Shown here piece by piece: positions 36,600-48,850 of a DNA stretch of 64,000 nucleotides; within the stretch, counting starts at the first letter, position 1; each line of letters begins with the position of its first letter. The position numbers and the translations under genes were made by a program. The DNA is from Moringa oleifera (lineage: Eukaryota; Streptophyta; Magnoliopsida; Brassicales; Moringaceae). The stretch covers positions 967,001 to 1,031,000 of the forward strand of contig JAJFZO010000724.1 of assembly GCA_021397835.1 (NCBI GenBank). Reading direction: 5' to 3'. The notes under the pieces were generated by a model. It searched no databases and was not told where the DNA came from. It saw only the letters and a program-made list of their open reading frames with translations.

Positions 36600-39500
36600 A
36601 GATAAGTATTGATCTTATCTTTGAACTACCATAAAGTTACTGATTTTTTTCCACGTAACATCAGCTACTTTTTTGCCATGCCACCACACCAAGTATTTTG
36701 TCAATCTATCATTTTTGCTCGTGCTAAGCATTCTATGACCAAAGGTCTCAGCCATGTCTTTATTAAAGTGTTTTCGATTATTGGGCAAACTCTTTTTATT
36801 TTCATCTAATCTGGATTAGCGTCACTATGATATTTCTTTAAGAAACTAACATGAAATGTTGGATGTATCTTGAATCATTCGGGCTATCGCAATCTATAAG
36901 CTACGTTACTTATTTTTTGACAATTTCAAATGGATCATCACACTTCTGTATGAGCCTTTTATGAGATCTCTTATCTATGACCTTTTTTCAGATTTATGGA
37001 GTAGCTTCAATATCACTCTGTCCCTCACGTGGAACTCTAAGTCCCTTCTCTTTTCATCAGCATGCTTTTTCATTTATTTGGTTGCTTTTGCCAAACTATC
37101 GCAGGCCTACTCCACCAGTTTTATTTTATCCCGAGCAAATCGATAAGCTACTAAATAACACCCTTGTAATTTTTGTTTTGCAATCTCATGCAAAGTAAAA
37201 GGCTACCTTCCAAGAACTACCTCCGTTGGGCTTATCTCTATAGCTAAGGAATGATAAACATTGTAGTAGAACTGAGCAATGTTCAATAAGTCCAACCAAT
37301 TTCTTTGGCTGTTAGTGACACAGTACCTTAGGTATTCCTACAACAATTGGTTTAATGGCTCGACCTGACCATCTGTCTAGTGATGATTAGCATTGATAAA
37401 CTTCAATTTTAAACCCATTATGTTAAAAAGAGTAGTTGAGAATTGACCCGAGCATCGTGAGTCTTTATCACTGATTATATCCTTATGCAACTTAAAATAC
37501 TTCACCACATTTCTTATGATTAGTTTAGCAGTAATCTCTGTTGAACAAGCCTGTGGCATAGCAATGAAAATAGTGTACTTGAAAAAATGACCAATCACCA
37601 CAAGAATTGATCTCATATCTTTCAACTCCAAAAAATCGACAATGAAGTCCATGGAAATGGATTGCCATGGCTTCTTTGGAATAGGCAGGGACTATAACAA
37701 TCCTATCGCTTTCTTTCTTTCAGTCTTACCTTGTTGGCATATAATACAAGTCTAGGACTCGATGTCTTCTTTCATCTTTAGCCAAAAATATAACTTTCTT
37801 AATAAAACCATCATTCTCTCCATTCTTATGTGACCAGCCCAGTAAGGGTCATGTGTTTCCTTAAGCAACTCTTGCCTCAAGCCACCATTACTTGGTACAA
37901 ACAGCCTATTACCCTTGGCATATAGTAGGTCATCCTCTAACCAATACTTTCACACTAAAACCTTTGAAACTTGGTTGCTTAAGCTTCATATAGCTCGAGT
38001 CCAAATGAGACCGTTCTTTGACTTGATCACTAAACGTTGCCTGCATTGAGGACAACACTACAACATAGGCTTCAATCTCTTTTCTTACTTAAAGCATCTG
38101 CCACCTAATTCTGTCTACTAAGTTTATGTAGCTAAATAAAGTCAAACTCAATAAGGAATTCTTATCAACATGCTTGCTTGGAAGTTAACTTCTTCTATGT
38201 CTTAAAATAAGTGCTTGCCATAGTATTCGTCATCACTGTAAGCTTCATACCCAACAAATAATGTCTCCATACATCTAAGCAATACACCATAACAACCATT
38301 TCTTTTTCATGAGCTGAATATCTCTGCTCGTATCCTTTAACTTTCAACTCTTGAAAGCAATAAGGTGCCCCTCTTCCATCAGGACCCCTCTAGTGGCACC
38401 ATTAAAAGCATCAGTTTGTACTTCAAAGGTTTCTCAAAATCCAACATGGCCAAAATGAGCTTCAAAGACACTACTATCTTCAGTTTCTCAAAAGCATCCC
38501 CACAAGCATCCTAGCAACAAGCTTGCTTTATCTTAAGCAAATTCATCAACGGGTTCACTTTCTTCGAGTATTCTTTGATGAATTTTTGATAATAGTTAGT
38601 AAACCTACGGAATGATCATAAGTCAAAGATCTCCCTTGGTGTAGGCCAATCTACAATGGCCTGCACCTTTCATTGATCCATTTTGATTTGGCTCTTGCTG
38701 ACCTAATGCCCAAGAAATGCACTTTTTGGCAAAAAATTTCACACTTCTCCTTTCTGACAAAAGGCTTGTATTCTCTTAGCTTAGAAAAGATAGCTCTTAA
38801 GAGATTCATTTGTTCAACCAGTGATTTACTATGCACCATAATGTCATCCAAATAGATAACCATAAATTTATCCAAAAATTCATATGGCACATCATTCATT
38901 AGATTACAAAATGTAGTAAGAGCATTAGTTAAGCTAAAAGCATCATAAAAAATTGATAGGCTAGTACGTGGTCATACATGTTGTCTTTGGCTCATTCCTT
39001 GGCTTGATCCTTGTCAATACCTAAACCACAAGTCCAACACTGTGAAATAATATACTTTGGATAACCCATTGAACAAGTAAGCCATATTCGGATCAAGATA
39101 CTTATTCTTTATTATCACTTTGTTCAAAGATAGTCCACACACATCTTGATGGACCTATTTCTTTCTTTTGAAATAGTAATGGTACATCATATGGAGCTTT
39201 TAAAGGTTGAATGAGGCCAGTTTGCAACAGTTCATCGAGTTACTTCCTCAACTCAACCAATTCTAGTGGAGACATTCTATAAGGAGCTTTAGCTAGTGGG
39301 CTAGCTCGTGGTTCTAACTTCATTTCATGATCAATTACCCTTCTTAGTGGTAATTCTTTTCGTAACTCAATGGGTATGGTGTTTGAGAATTCTTCCAAAA
39401 CTCCAACCACCATGTCAGGTACTTCAATCTACTGATTAGGCTTAACCTTTATCAACCGTATATGCTTGATCACCCCATTTTATACCACACTTGAATTGCT

Positions 39501-39900
39501 TAGAATATTGCAATTCAATTCCTTTATCTATCGCTTGCTGACCATTCTTTATGGCAACCACAAAACATAAGCTTTTCTTATCACCAATAAGCATCCCTCG
39601 AAGGTGTGGTATTACCAGCACCTTAACCAAGGCCAAAAAACTCAATCTCTAATATCAAGTCGAAGTTATTGAGGGGTACTATGGTTAGGTAACACTGCCC
39701 CAACCATTTATCCACCTTTAAGTTGCATGAGCCCAAGATAGCATTGCCTTTGAATTCATTGCCTTTAACTTGGTGAAATTTTCCATAGTGGTCAAACCTA
39801 ATGAACCAGCCACACATGGTGCCACAAAGTTATTGGTAGCACCCGTGTCTACCATAGCTTACACAGCCTTCCTATTGACTTATGTTATCACATACATAAA
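36600..39900 (-). pseudogene. gypsy pol pseudogene (PR-RT-RH-INT)
   Basis: Minus-strand order: protease with VDTGATNNF (Asp codon 39,849-39,847) and SLGLTT; reverse transcriptase with VIYLDDIMVHSKSLVEQ (YLDD at 38,854-38,843) and REYKPFVRKEKCEIF; RNase H region (about 38,450-38,150); integrase with HDPYWAGH and CIIC zinc-binding residues (about 37,860-37,740), MDFIVDF, SDKDSR (about 37,470) and a C-terminal MKKHADEKRRDLEFHVRDRV (about 37,080-37,020). In the first catalytic position the usual Asp of the integrase (VVDRF-type motif) reads Gly-His, so the active site is lost. A weak chromodomain-like tail (VADVTWKKISNF) may follow near 36,650. Many stops. Confidence 0.9.
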
Positions 39901-39949
39901 GCTTTTGTATTAAACGTGATTGCTTGTGGTGATTGTATTCAATAATTAG

Positions 39950-41060
39950 AGAGGGTTCACTCAGAAGGTCCTTCATTCGAGTTCTCATCCACTTTCGCTT
40001 CCTCTTGTGCTATTAAAACGCTTAATTTTTCCTTTTTTGGACACTTTTTAGCCATATATGGTCTACCACATATGAAGCATCACTTAGATTTTTTTCCTTT
40101 GTTTTACGTAGAAGGCTCATCACCACTTCTGCTTATTCCTACTGTTGTTTTTCTTGCCACAATTAGGCCTATTACCATCCTTATGATTAGAGGCCTTCTG
40201 ATTTCTCTTTCCTCCATCATTCTTTTTTTACCCCTTTGTGAATTGGAAGCACTAGCATACTTGTAATCTAAAGGTTTTTCTGCACCAATTATATTCGGCA
40301 AGTCTCCCACCGCTTGCCTTCGTAACTCAACCTACGCCTAAGGCTATAGTCCGAACAAAAAGTTAGACATTTTGTTTTACTTTGACATGTTCTTGATGTT
40401 TAGCAGAAACATCTGAACTCCTTTACATACTCTTGCATAAAATCCTGTAAGTTTCAGCTTTTTGAGGGATCCTTTACTGCTCAAGTCGTGTTGTAAGGAA
40501 TTGATCCTTCAATTCCTTTTTAACACATCTTATGTTTCAATCTTTGGCCTCCCTTTACTAGCATCATCCTCCATTTGAGTTTGTCATTAGAGCTTCGCAT
40601 TCCCTTTCAAATACATGCTAATAATTATCACTCAGTCCTTTTCTAAGATGTAAATGGCTTTTAAATATTACGTTATGTTCTATATAAAATTCTCGAGCTC
40701 TCTGAAATTTTGACTGCCATCGAAGGACTTTGACTCAGGGACTTTTATTTTAGATGAGTCACCTTTCCCTTGCCTCAAGAGAATCATCACAACCCTCTTT
40801 AACAATGTGAGCTCATCCCCTCTAATAATTATCCACTTCTTTTGCTCAGTTTGTTCAAGACACGAGATCTTGCATGATAGACGTGGAGTGAATATCAATA
40901 TCCCTTCGCATTTCACTAAAACATTTTAAGCCATTCTTAGCTACTTGGTATGTTGTTCGGCTTGAACAACAAGACTTATAGCATCATCACTTTAAGAAGT
41001 ACCCATGAAATCCTCCAAATGGGTAAGCCTTTCTATTATCTCATTCATAGTGATCAACCA
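39950..41060 (-). pseudogene. gypsy gag pseudogene
   Basis: The minus-strand frame at 40,916-40,680 contains KIKVPESKSFDGSQNFRELE, the start of the gag core in this clade. A CCHC-type knuckle lies at 40,079-40,041, reading CFICGRPYMAKKC with Tyr where His is expected, so zinc binding is probably lost. The frame is broken between these blocks. Confidence 0.85.
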
Positions 41061-41078
41061 AAGTTGCCAACATAACTT

Positions 41079-41091
41079 AACTATGATACCA
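41079..41091 (-). other. gypsy primer binding site
   Basis: The minus strand reads TGGTATCATAGTT three bases after the end of the 5' LTR; it resembles the initiator-tRNA-Met site TGGTATCAGAGC. Confidence 0.8.
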
Positions 41092-41094
41092 AAT

Positions 41095-41844
41095 TGTCAC
41101 ACGATTAAAGTCTAAAATCGACTTTTCACCAAGTGATGGCATGAATGACTCCCAATTCATCAGCCAATCGTCTTTCTATCCATAATATTAAGTATACTTA
41201 AACTAAAAACCCACACATGCACATGAGAGAGAGTAAAAGAGAGAGATCAATGACTACGAAAACCAATCCAAACCTTTTCATTTATGAATAAAGAAAATAC
41301 AACCTAAACGCTTTAGGACATCACATTTTGCTTGATAATTCTGCTCGTAAAAATAAATAGGCTACAAAATTCTACCCTAAGGTAATATGGTTCCACTACC
41401 ATAAAGCTAGCCATACATGCTACCTTGGTGTTAGCTCTCTATGATAAAATGTCCCACTTTTTGCAAGTGCCTTCAATTGGTGGTAACTACTAGTAACTAT
41501 TGCCAACCGCTACCAACCACATAGGCTAAGCCATTTAAGCACACCTCAAGTGCCTTATGCTCGTATGAGCTTGATCTGGTGTCGACGTGAGCCCATGTCC
41601 ATTATTTTTAAGTGTTCTGCTCACCCGCTTGCTAAGGGCTTCGCACCATATCCAATCCCTACGAGCCATCTCTCGTGACCCACACTTCAAGAACTCACCA
41701 GACAGCTTTGGCGAGTTGGCTACTCCCTTAAGAAACTCTAGTCATATGCCTACACCCGCTCGTGATGCTACCTATGGCATCACTTAAGTTAGGGCCTCGA
41801 TAAGCATCCATGCCACCATGCTACCCCTAGGTAAGGGTTTTACA
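41095..41844 (-). repeat. gypsy 5' LTR
   Basis: 750 bp, ends TG/CA, next to the primer site and followed by the TTACC target duplication at 41,845-41,849. Confidence 0.92.
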
Positions 41845-42243
41845 TTACCCAAGAAGCACAATTTGATCCAACGTGCCATCATGAAGGCATGTGGTAAAAG
41901 GTATTAAATATAAAAGAAATGGAATGGTCCATGAAAACGATGTCATTATGGTTGATGTTTAGACTTTCAACTTGTTTTGACTCAGCGACCCTAATCTGAC
42001 TTGAAGATTCATTCTAACTCGTATTAATACCTAATCTAAATGATAACTTGATATTAGGCTCATCAAGGCTAAGATTCATGACTTGGTCCTAATTTTAGAG
42101 AATGGCGGAGTTCATCATGATAGGGAAATGTTAGGTCGATCTAATATTGATGTTAATCCTAATCTTAGTGCAGATCTAATCCTGATTACGAAAAGATGTT
42201 GATTTAATCCTAATAAATAGAAAACTACTATCTCATAAATAAT
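41845..42243. other. spacer after gypsy element
   Basis: Begins with the right copy of the TTACC target duplication. AT-rich; contains repeated CTAATCTTAG/CTAATCC words around 42,050-42,210. No gene seen. It should be the continuation of the sequence interrupted at 35,884. Confidence 0.4.
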
Positions 42244-45200
42244 TGTTGACTTTTAGAAATGAATAATAAATAAAAATTATAGAACTCTTAAAGTTTAGAA
42301 TTATTTACTTTGTTTTATTGACGAAAATCTTATTTATAAAAAAATAAATAATTAAAAACTTAAATTATGACTATCTAGATATCTTGAAATTAAATTTAAA
42401 AAATCAAACTAAATATTCTTCCTATCTAAAATTATTATTCCTACATAAAATTCAAACTAAGAGATTATTTCTTCAAAAATTCAAACTACTTAATAAAATA
42501 AAAGATTAGGTCTCATTTGCTTTATCTTTACTAAAGTTATGCAACAAACAAGGATCTTATTAACAATCTTCCTTACTGTTTTTATTGTAAACACTAATTT
42601 ATTTCCTTAGCAATCGAAATCTTGATATTGACAATCCATTTATTAAAATATCAGCAAGTTGAGCTTCTATCTTACAATGCATTAGGTTGACTTCATTGTT
42701 CTTTTAGACTTTACTGATAAAGTAATACTTGATTTTGAAATGTTTTGTTTTGCCATGAAAAACTGGATTATTTGATATTGCTATGACAATTTGATTATTA
42801 ACAAAAATTCTTATTGCATCATCTTAAATCATCTTCAAATCTTTCATAAGCTTCTTTACCCATAAGGCTTGATTAACTGTATTAATAACTACAACATACT
42901 CAACTTCAGCAGTAAACTGAGCCATAGTTTTTTACTTTTTAAAACTCCAACTTAAAGAAGCTGATCAAAAACTAAATAAGTTAACCTAATGTGCTCCTCA
43001 TGTCATCACATAATCCCCCCCAATCACAGTCAATAAAATCATAAAAAATAATTTTTCTTTTAAAATTTAATTTCAAAATCCAAGTCCTTTTGATATATCT
43101 GAGCATCCTTTTAGTAGCTTTATAGTGTACCTTACTTGCATAAAGCATATATACCAGAACAACAGACTCACAAAAAAGATTATATTGCTCTTCTATAATC
43201 CCTTAGTAATCTTTTCAATACTATCATCTTTATTAAATTTTTTATTTTGAGCTAAAAAAGTAGATACTCACTTAGCAGTCTCTATATTGAATTTCTATAA
43301 TACTTCCTTAGCATATTTCTGTAGCCCAATGATGTTTTCTTATGGTGATTATTGAATCTTTATTCCTAGAAAAAATTTCATTTCTTTCAAATTAGTCATT
43401 TGATATACTTGCATTATTTGAACTTTAAATTACTCTACTAATTCAACATTGCTTTCTATGACAAGCAAATCATCAACATATAAGAAAAAATTATCAATTC
43501 ACCATTAATAACTTTAATACACAAAGTTGCTTCACTCAAGCTCTTGTTGAAACTTATTTTTCAGTAAGTGTTCATCAATCCTACTGTACCATGCTCTCAA
43601 AGCTTACTTCAATTCATATAATACCTTCTTTAATAAGTACATTTTTTTCGGATCTACAACAAAACCTTCAGGTTGTTCAATGAAAATTTCTTCCTCAAAA
43701 AATGCTTACTTTACATCAAGCTAATAGATCTTCCATTATTTTTGTGCTGCAAGTGCTAAAAGCATCTAATAGTATCGAATTTCACTATAGGTACAAAAGT
43801 ACTAGAAAAATTTACACCAAGTAATTGAGCATACCCTTTCACAATTAAGTTGGCCTTGTATCTGTTTACAAAACCAACAGCATTAAGTTTAATTCTTTTA
43901 AATTATTGTGATCTCTTCTTCCATTGCTACAATCCACTTTAGATCCTTAGTAGCTTCATTATATACCCTATAGGTTTAAGCACAGCCATATTGCAATTTT
44001 CATAAATTTTTATAGGTGATCTGGGACCTCTTATTGGGCTCATCATTAATTATATCTTTATCTTGCAATTTTGATTCATTTGCATAAATCTATTATGGTT
44101 CAAATTTATCCCAATTCCATCTTGCAAGTTCATCGAATTTGACATCCTTATTTATTATGATTTTTCTTGTCAAATGTTGATAAATTTTGTAACCTTTGGT
44201 TAGATTACTATATCCAACGCAGACTACATATTTTGCTTTTTGGTCTAGCCTATCTTTCTTTACATTTAAAACATGAGTGAAACACAAGCAACCAAAGATT
44301 TTAAGGTTATGAACAAAAGGTTTAAAATCATATCATGCTTGAAAAGGTGTTTTTCTCTTTAAAGTCTTAGTTGACAAACTGTTTAGCTGAAATATAGCAA
44401 TATTAACTACGTCAGCGCATAACATCTTTGACATTTCCTTCTCAAATAAGAGACATCTTGCCATGTCCATAATTTGTCTATTTTTTCTGTCACTAACTTC
44501 ATTTTGCTAAAGAATATAGGTTATAGTAAATTGATGTTCAATCCCTATTGCTTCATAAAATTTCATAAATTTTTTAACAGTATATTCCTTTCCATTATCA
44601 GATATATTCACTTTAATTTTATAACCACTTTGATCTTCAATCCCTGCTTTAAAATTTTTTAAAAAGTACCAATAATTTCAAACTTTTATTTAAGAAAATA
44701 AACAATATATTCTGCTAAAGTCATCAATAAAAATTATGAAAACTTGTTGTCATTTAAGGATGTAATTCTCACAAGTCCACAAAAATTCATGTGGATCAAT
44801 TGAAGTCTCTCAACTACTCTTTATGCCTTAGTAATAAGAAATAATAGTCTGAATTGCTTTCCAAGTTGGCGATCTAAATTGCTTTCCAAGTTGACATACT
44901 CCATATATTGCTACTCCTTCTGCTTTAAATGTCATTTCTTGCACTAGATTAATTTTTTGCCTATAATCCAATCTAGAATAATAAGAATGCCCCATTCTCT
45001 TATGCCATAACTCAGCTTGATTCCTAGTGCATCGATATGCATTAGATTCACCATTGTTTTAATTTATAGTGAAACTTTTACTATTATTTTTATAGGGAAT
45101 AGCACTATAACATTTTAGTTAGCAATCATAAACATATTATTCTTAAATACAACAGAATAACCTCTCTCAAGTAGTTGGTCCATACTCAACAGGTTTTGAT

Positions 45201-45420
45201 CAATTTTTAGAGCAAGTAATACATCAGAGATTAACTTTATATATTTTGAGCCTTTTATTATAATAGTCCCTTTAACTTTTACCTGAATATATTGGCCACT
45301 GCTAACTCTGACTCTTGCACCTCTAGCTTGTTTACTTCTTTAAAAAGAGATTCATCAAAATACAATATTTTTGAAGAGAACTTGTAGATATCTAATTTTA
45401 TCGAGCATGATTTTTGAAGT
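42244..45420 (-). mobile_element. Ty1/copia element, 5'-truncated
   Basis: The minus strand carries copia pol in the order protease tail, gag-pre-integrase, integrase, reverse transcriptase, RNase H. A possible 3' LTR is 42,244-42,565 (minus strand starts TGTTAATAAGATCCTTG after a purine run GTAAGGAAGA; ends at TCAACA). No matching 5' LTR, primer site or full gag was found near 45,420, so the 5' part is lost. The strand is opposite to the copia gag remnants in R1, and it is a separate element. Confidence 0.75.
42600..45350 (-). pseudogene. copia pol pseudogene
   Basis: Minus-strand blocks in copia order: VKVKGTIIIKGSKYIKLISD and IDQNLLSMDQLLERGYSVVF (about 45,290-45,130); ELWHKRMGHS-type pre-integrase (about 45,010-44,980); integrase end at 44,287-44,093 with KDRLDQKAKYVVCVGYSNLT; reverse transcriptase EEIFIEQPEGFVVDPKKMYL (about 43,700-43,640) and LYVDDLLVIES (YVDD at 43,480-43,469); RNase H with FDFIDCDWGG and FTAEVEYVVV (about 43,050-42,880), then KTKHFKIKYYFI (about 42,750). 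Stop codons interrupt almost every block. The start of the integrase core is the least clear part. A 25-bp duplication (44,853/44,878) adds a frameshift in the integrase region. Confidence 0.88.
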
Positions 45421-45599
45421 AGATTTGGTATTAACTTTTAAGTCAACGTGATTAAGATACAAAATACAAGAAATATAATAAACATAGAATTCCTAGAATT
45501 AAAAAATTTCAAATATCTAAAAGAAAGCATAACAAATATAGTGTAAAGTGAAAAGCTAAAGATAATCAAACAACCGTTCATGAAAATAGCAAGAAGCCA
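45421..45599. other. short spacer
   Basis: AT-rich, nothing recognised. Confidence 0.3.
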
Positions 45600-47900
45600 T
45601 ATTAGCCAGTATCTAAAGCTTGAGTAGTGTTAGGAATTAGCACATCTGTTCCACTGTCTATGTGACTAATGCCCAAACCTAGGTTAGTTCAACTTGAGTT
45701 AAAACCAAGGTTGCTTTCTTTTTGTGATAGCTTTATCACCATTTTTCAATTTTAGCTTGGAGGGAGGTAACTTGGTTAATAAAATTTACAAATAACAAAC
45801 TTGATTCCTCTATATCCTTCAACATTAGATTAACTCGTCATAGCAAAACCATACTTCTCAGTGACCAAGGTTGTTCTCCAAAGAGTATGAATGGAAAAAT
45901 CAAGTCAAAAAGAGAAGTAATGAATTAAACAAAACAAACCATCAAGATTAGTGTTAAAAGATTCACCTTGACCACGCAAGACATGATGCCTCTAACAAGG
46001 CTAACATTCCTTCCTATCAATACATCCATTTCACTGAGCATGGAAGTTAGACTTGCACATGAACTCCCACACTGCCTCAGAGTCAAGATAATGTTAGTCT
46101 TCTTTACTTCCTATTGAGGGATGCATCTTTATTCAGTCTTATAAAGTTCATTTGATAGCTAATCCAAGGCATACATTGCTCCTCTATCTCTCATATGGTC
46201 AGGTACCCGATTGGCCATGACTGTAGCCCCCTTATCGATATATTGATAGGAGCCTCACCAGCCTTTTTATTGATGGGCTCTTACGAATTTTGGGTAGCCA
46301 TTCTTCTCATACCAAATCCTGAAGGCGATGTTTTTAAAAAACTTCCTGACCTCGAGTTAGGGGCTAGTGAGTTAGAATTGAATCTAAAGCATTTTTGGCA
46401 ATCTCCTTTATTATAAAGAATATGGGGTTTTTCTAACACACCATTGTTGGATCGAGATCTACATTAAAGCAAAACAACATGTAATCATCAACGTTGAAGG
46501 AATTAATCAAGCAAGAAGGATCTTTATTACCAAAAAAGGAAACATCTTAAAAATAAAAGCTTTTAAACTTGGTTAAGTAAGATGATCACTGAAGTTGGGG
46601 TCACAAGTGCTTTGGCCATTAAATGAATAAGTGCATCTTGATGTGGAAGGCTTGTTAGTATCGTACGAGTCTTTAGTGATCTAATCAAACTTAAACTCTT
46701 TACCCAATCTCGTTCTTTTTTTTAATTCCTAATCCTAAAGAAGCATTATCTAGTCGAGGCTCAACATCATTCGGTTAGGTTAAACATTATTTGGTTGGGA
46801 TTGAACCTTATCAGATTTATAACTGACCTACTTGGGTCAAAAAAATTTTATATCGATTTAAGGGTTTGAGGTAGCAAACTCTAATAATGATCTAATCAAA
46901 CTTAGATTCTTCACCCAGTCTCAATCTTCCTTTAACTCCTAATCCTAAATGAGCATCATCTAGTCGAGGCTCAACATTATTCGATCAGAGTTAAACATTA
47001 TTTGGTTAGGATTAAACATCATCAGATCTAAAACTGACCTACTTGGGTCAAAAATTATTTACATTGATTTAAGGGTTTGGGGCAACAAACTTTAACATTG
47101 ATCTGGCTTGGCCTACAATAAGCCTATGGACTTTCCCTATCATGTAATTAATAAACTAAAACTAATGCTATTGGTTCCTGCTTGTCCTTCAAGAGTCCTA
47201 AAAACCCTAATAATGTTATGTTCTTTCCAAAACCTACGTTAGGGATAAGCCACACATTTAGGTTGGGATCTATACCATCTCGAGAGGCTTAAAAGATCTT
47301 TCTTTTTAATGCTTTCTTGGATAAGGATAGGCCCTTAAAGAAGAAAAGATGGAGATGGTGGAGCTAAAGTACCAAATGCATGTTTCACACCCATGCTCAT
47401 CTCGTTTGTGTGTAAGTTTGAAAATTTCATGAACATGGCTATAGAGAACAACATACCTAATCTCACCTTGGTCTACACTTTTTCTTATTCCTTTAATTAA
47501 GATGGATAAACCCACTTCTTCTATTAAAAAGAAGGACACTTTTGATTTGATTAAATGCAAATAGACCGTGATTTCTTAATAAGATCGAAAATAATTGGTC
47601 AAAACTCATAACAAATGACTTAATCAAAAGTAAGAGAGGTCTAACCTGCAAAGAACACTCTCTTTAAGAAGCTTACTTATACCTTAAAAGCTACTAATAG
47701 TTAAAAGGTTCAAGGAGGTTAGCGACACCAATGTGGAAGGTGATCAAACGCCATTGGGAGTAGTGGTCAAGTATCAGCATGGCACTTACATGTCAGAATA
47801 ACAATTGGCAAGGGATCATGATGTCAATACCCAACAAATAGGATGATATCAAAAGATTTTAGAGATCCATAACTTTTTTCATGACAAAGACGAGTCTACA
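45600..47900 (-). repeat. dispersed repeat R2, copy 2
   Basis: Second copy of R2. On the minus strand 47,560-47,306 reads FFLIEEVGLSILIKGIRKSV and then YVVLYSHVHEIFKLTHKRDE; about 46,500-46,400 reads LINSFNVDDYMLFCFNVDLD then KNPIFF, homologous to copy 1 (34,751-34,650). Between them is the LNVWL block seen in copy 1. Conservation of the frame in both copies suggests a real protein of over 400 codons in the ancestor. I know no name for it. Confidence 0.6.
46678..47099. repeat. 211-bp tandem duplication in R2 copy 2
   Basis: Two units, 46,678-46,888 and 46,889-47,099, both starting GATCTAATCAAACTTA and ending at the same point; the following sequence (GATCTGGC) restarts the motif. Copy 1 has it once (about 34,915-35,095). 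Confidence 0.9.
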
Positions 47901-47962
47901 TCTCATCTACTTAGACTAAGACAAGACTAACAACGCTAGACGGTGAATACGTCCTCCAACCT

Positions 47963-48076
47963 AAGGAACAACCCATGTAAGCTCTTTTCGTTAGCAACCT
48001 TATCTCAAGTTCAACTTAAAAGGAACAACCCATGTAAACTCTTTTCGTTAGCAACCTTATCTCAAGTTCAACTTAA
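47963..48076. repeat. 57-bp tandem duplication
   Basis: Units 47,963-48,019 and 48,020-48,076 differ at one visible base, so this is recent. Confidence 0.92.
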
Positions 48077-48440
48077 ATGTTGAAAGGTACCCTGAACGCC
48101 TAACAATGCTTACCAACTTTCTTTTACATTATAGATTACCTTCACTCAAGTTCAAGTGAGAGGATTCCTCACCATATGTTCCAATTCAGATTATTTTCAA
48201 ATAAAATCATTTCTTAAAAATAGAGTAAATTTTGATATATATGTGACTAAATACATCACTATCGTCAAATCTCATATTACACTCATAAGCCCAACTAATG
48301 CCTTCAAGTGCAAATAATACAATATATTTGTTATATTTATTATAAAATTACATTATTAAAATATTATCAATTTGCAGACATCATATTGAATTTTTTAAAA
48401 AACAATTAAACGATAGCTTATTTTTATTATTTTATTTAAT
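48077..48440. other. AT-rich spacer
   Basis: No gene or recognised repeat. Confidence 0.3.
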
Positions 48441-48850
48441 TTAGATATATTACATTTCTTCATAAGCTAATTGATCTTACAAAATTGAATCTAACATCAT
48501 TTGAATCTATCTACTTTCTGTTAAACTTATATTTTCATAAAATTAAATTCGTATTGATATTATTTATTTTGCATGTTCAAGTTACATTTAAAATTTGTTG
48601 GATAAGAATATATGTGATTTTTATAAGATTAATACTACATTTAATTTAGATATATTTCATTTCTTCATGAGCTAATTTATCTTATAAAATTGAATCTAAC
48701 ATCATTTGAATCTATCTATTTTATGTTAAACTTATATTTTTATAAAATTAAATTCATATTGATATTATTTATTTTGCATGTTCAAGTTACATTTAAAATT
48801 TGTTGGATAAGAACCCATGTGATTTTTATAAGATTAATACTACCTTTAAA
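48441..48850. repeat. 205-bp tandem duplication in R1 copy 3
   Basis: Units 48,441-48,645 and 48,646-48,850 start TTAGATATATT-CATTTCTT and share most bases. The unit appears once in R1 copy 2 (about 29,620-29,800). Confidence 0.9.

Larger units (their letters stand above)
35885..41844 (-). mobile_element. complete Ty3/gypsy element (chromovirus-type), dead
   Basis: Both LTRs are present (35,885-36,553 and 41,095-41,844, each TGTCACA...TTACA on the plus strand), flanked by a perfect 5-bp direct repeat TTACC (35,880-35,884 and 41,845-41,849). The minus strand carries, in order, primer binding site, gag with zinc knuckle, protease, reverse transcriptase, RNase H, integrase and polypurine tract. 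Total length 5,960 bp. All ORFs contain stops and frameshifts. Motif style (KVPE-K-FDGS gag start, VIYLDDI reverse transcriptase, MKKHADEKRRDLEF integrase tail) points to the chromovirus branch. Confidence 0.95.

Noticed and set aside
42244..42565. Firm call of a copia 3' LTR
   Set aside because: Plausible TG/CA ends and a purine tract exist, but without a partner LTR it remains a suggestion within the copia entry.
46195..46416. 73-codon plus-strand frame in R2 copy 2
   Set aside because: It is the shadow of the minus-strand frame shared by both R2 copies; copy 1 does not keep it.
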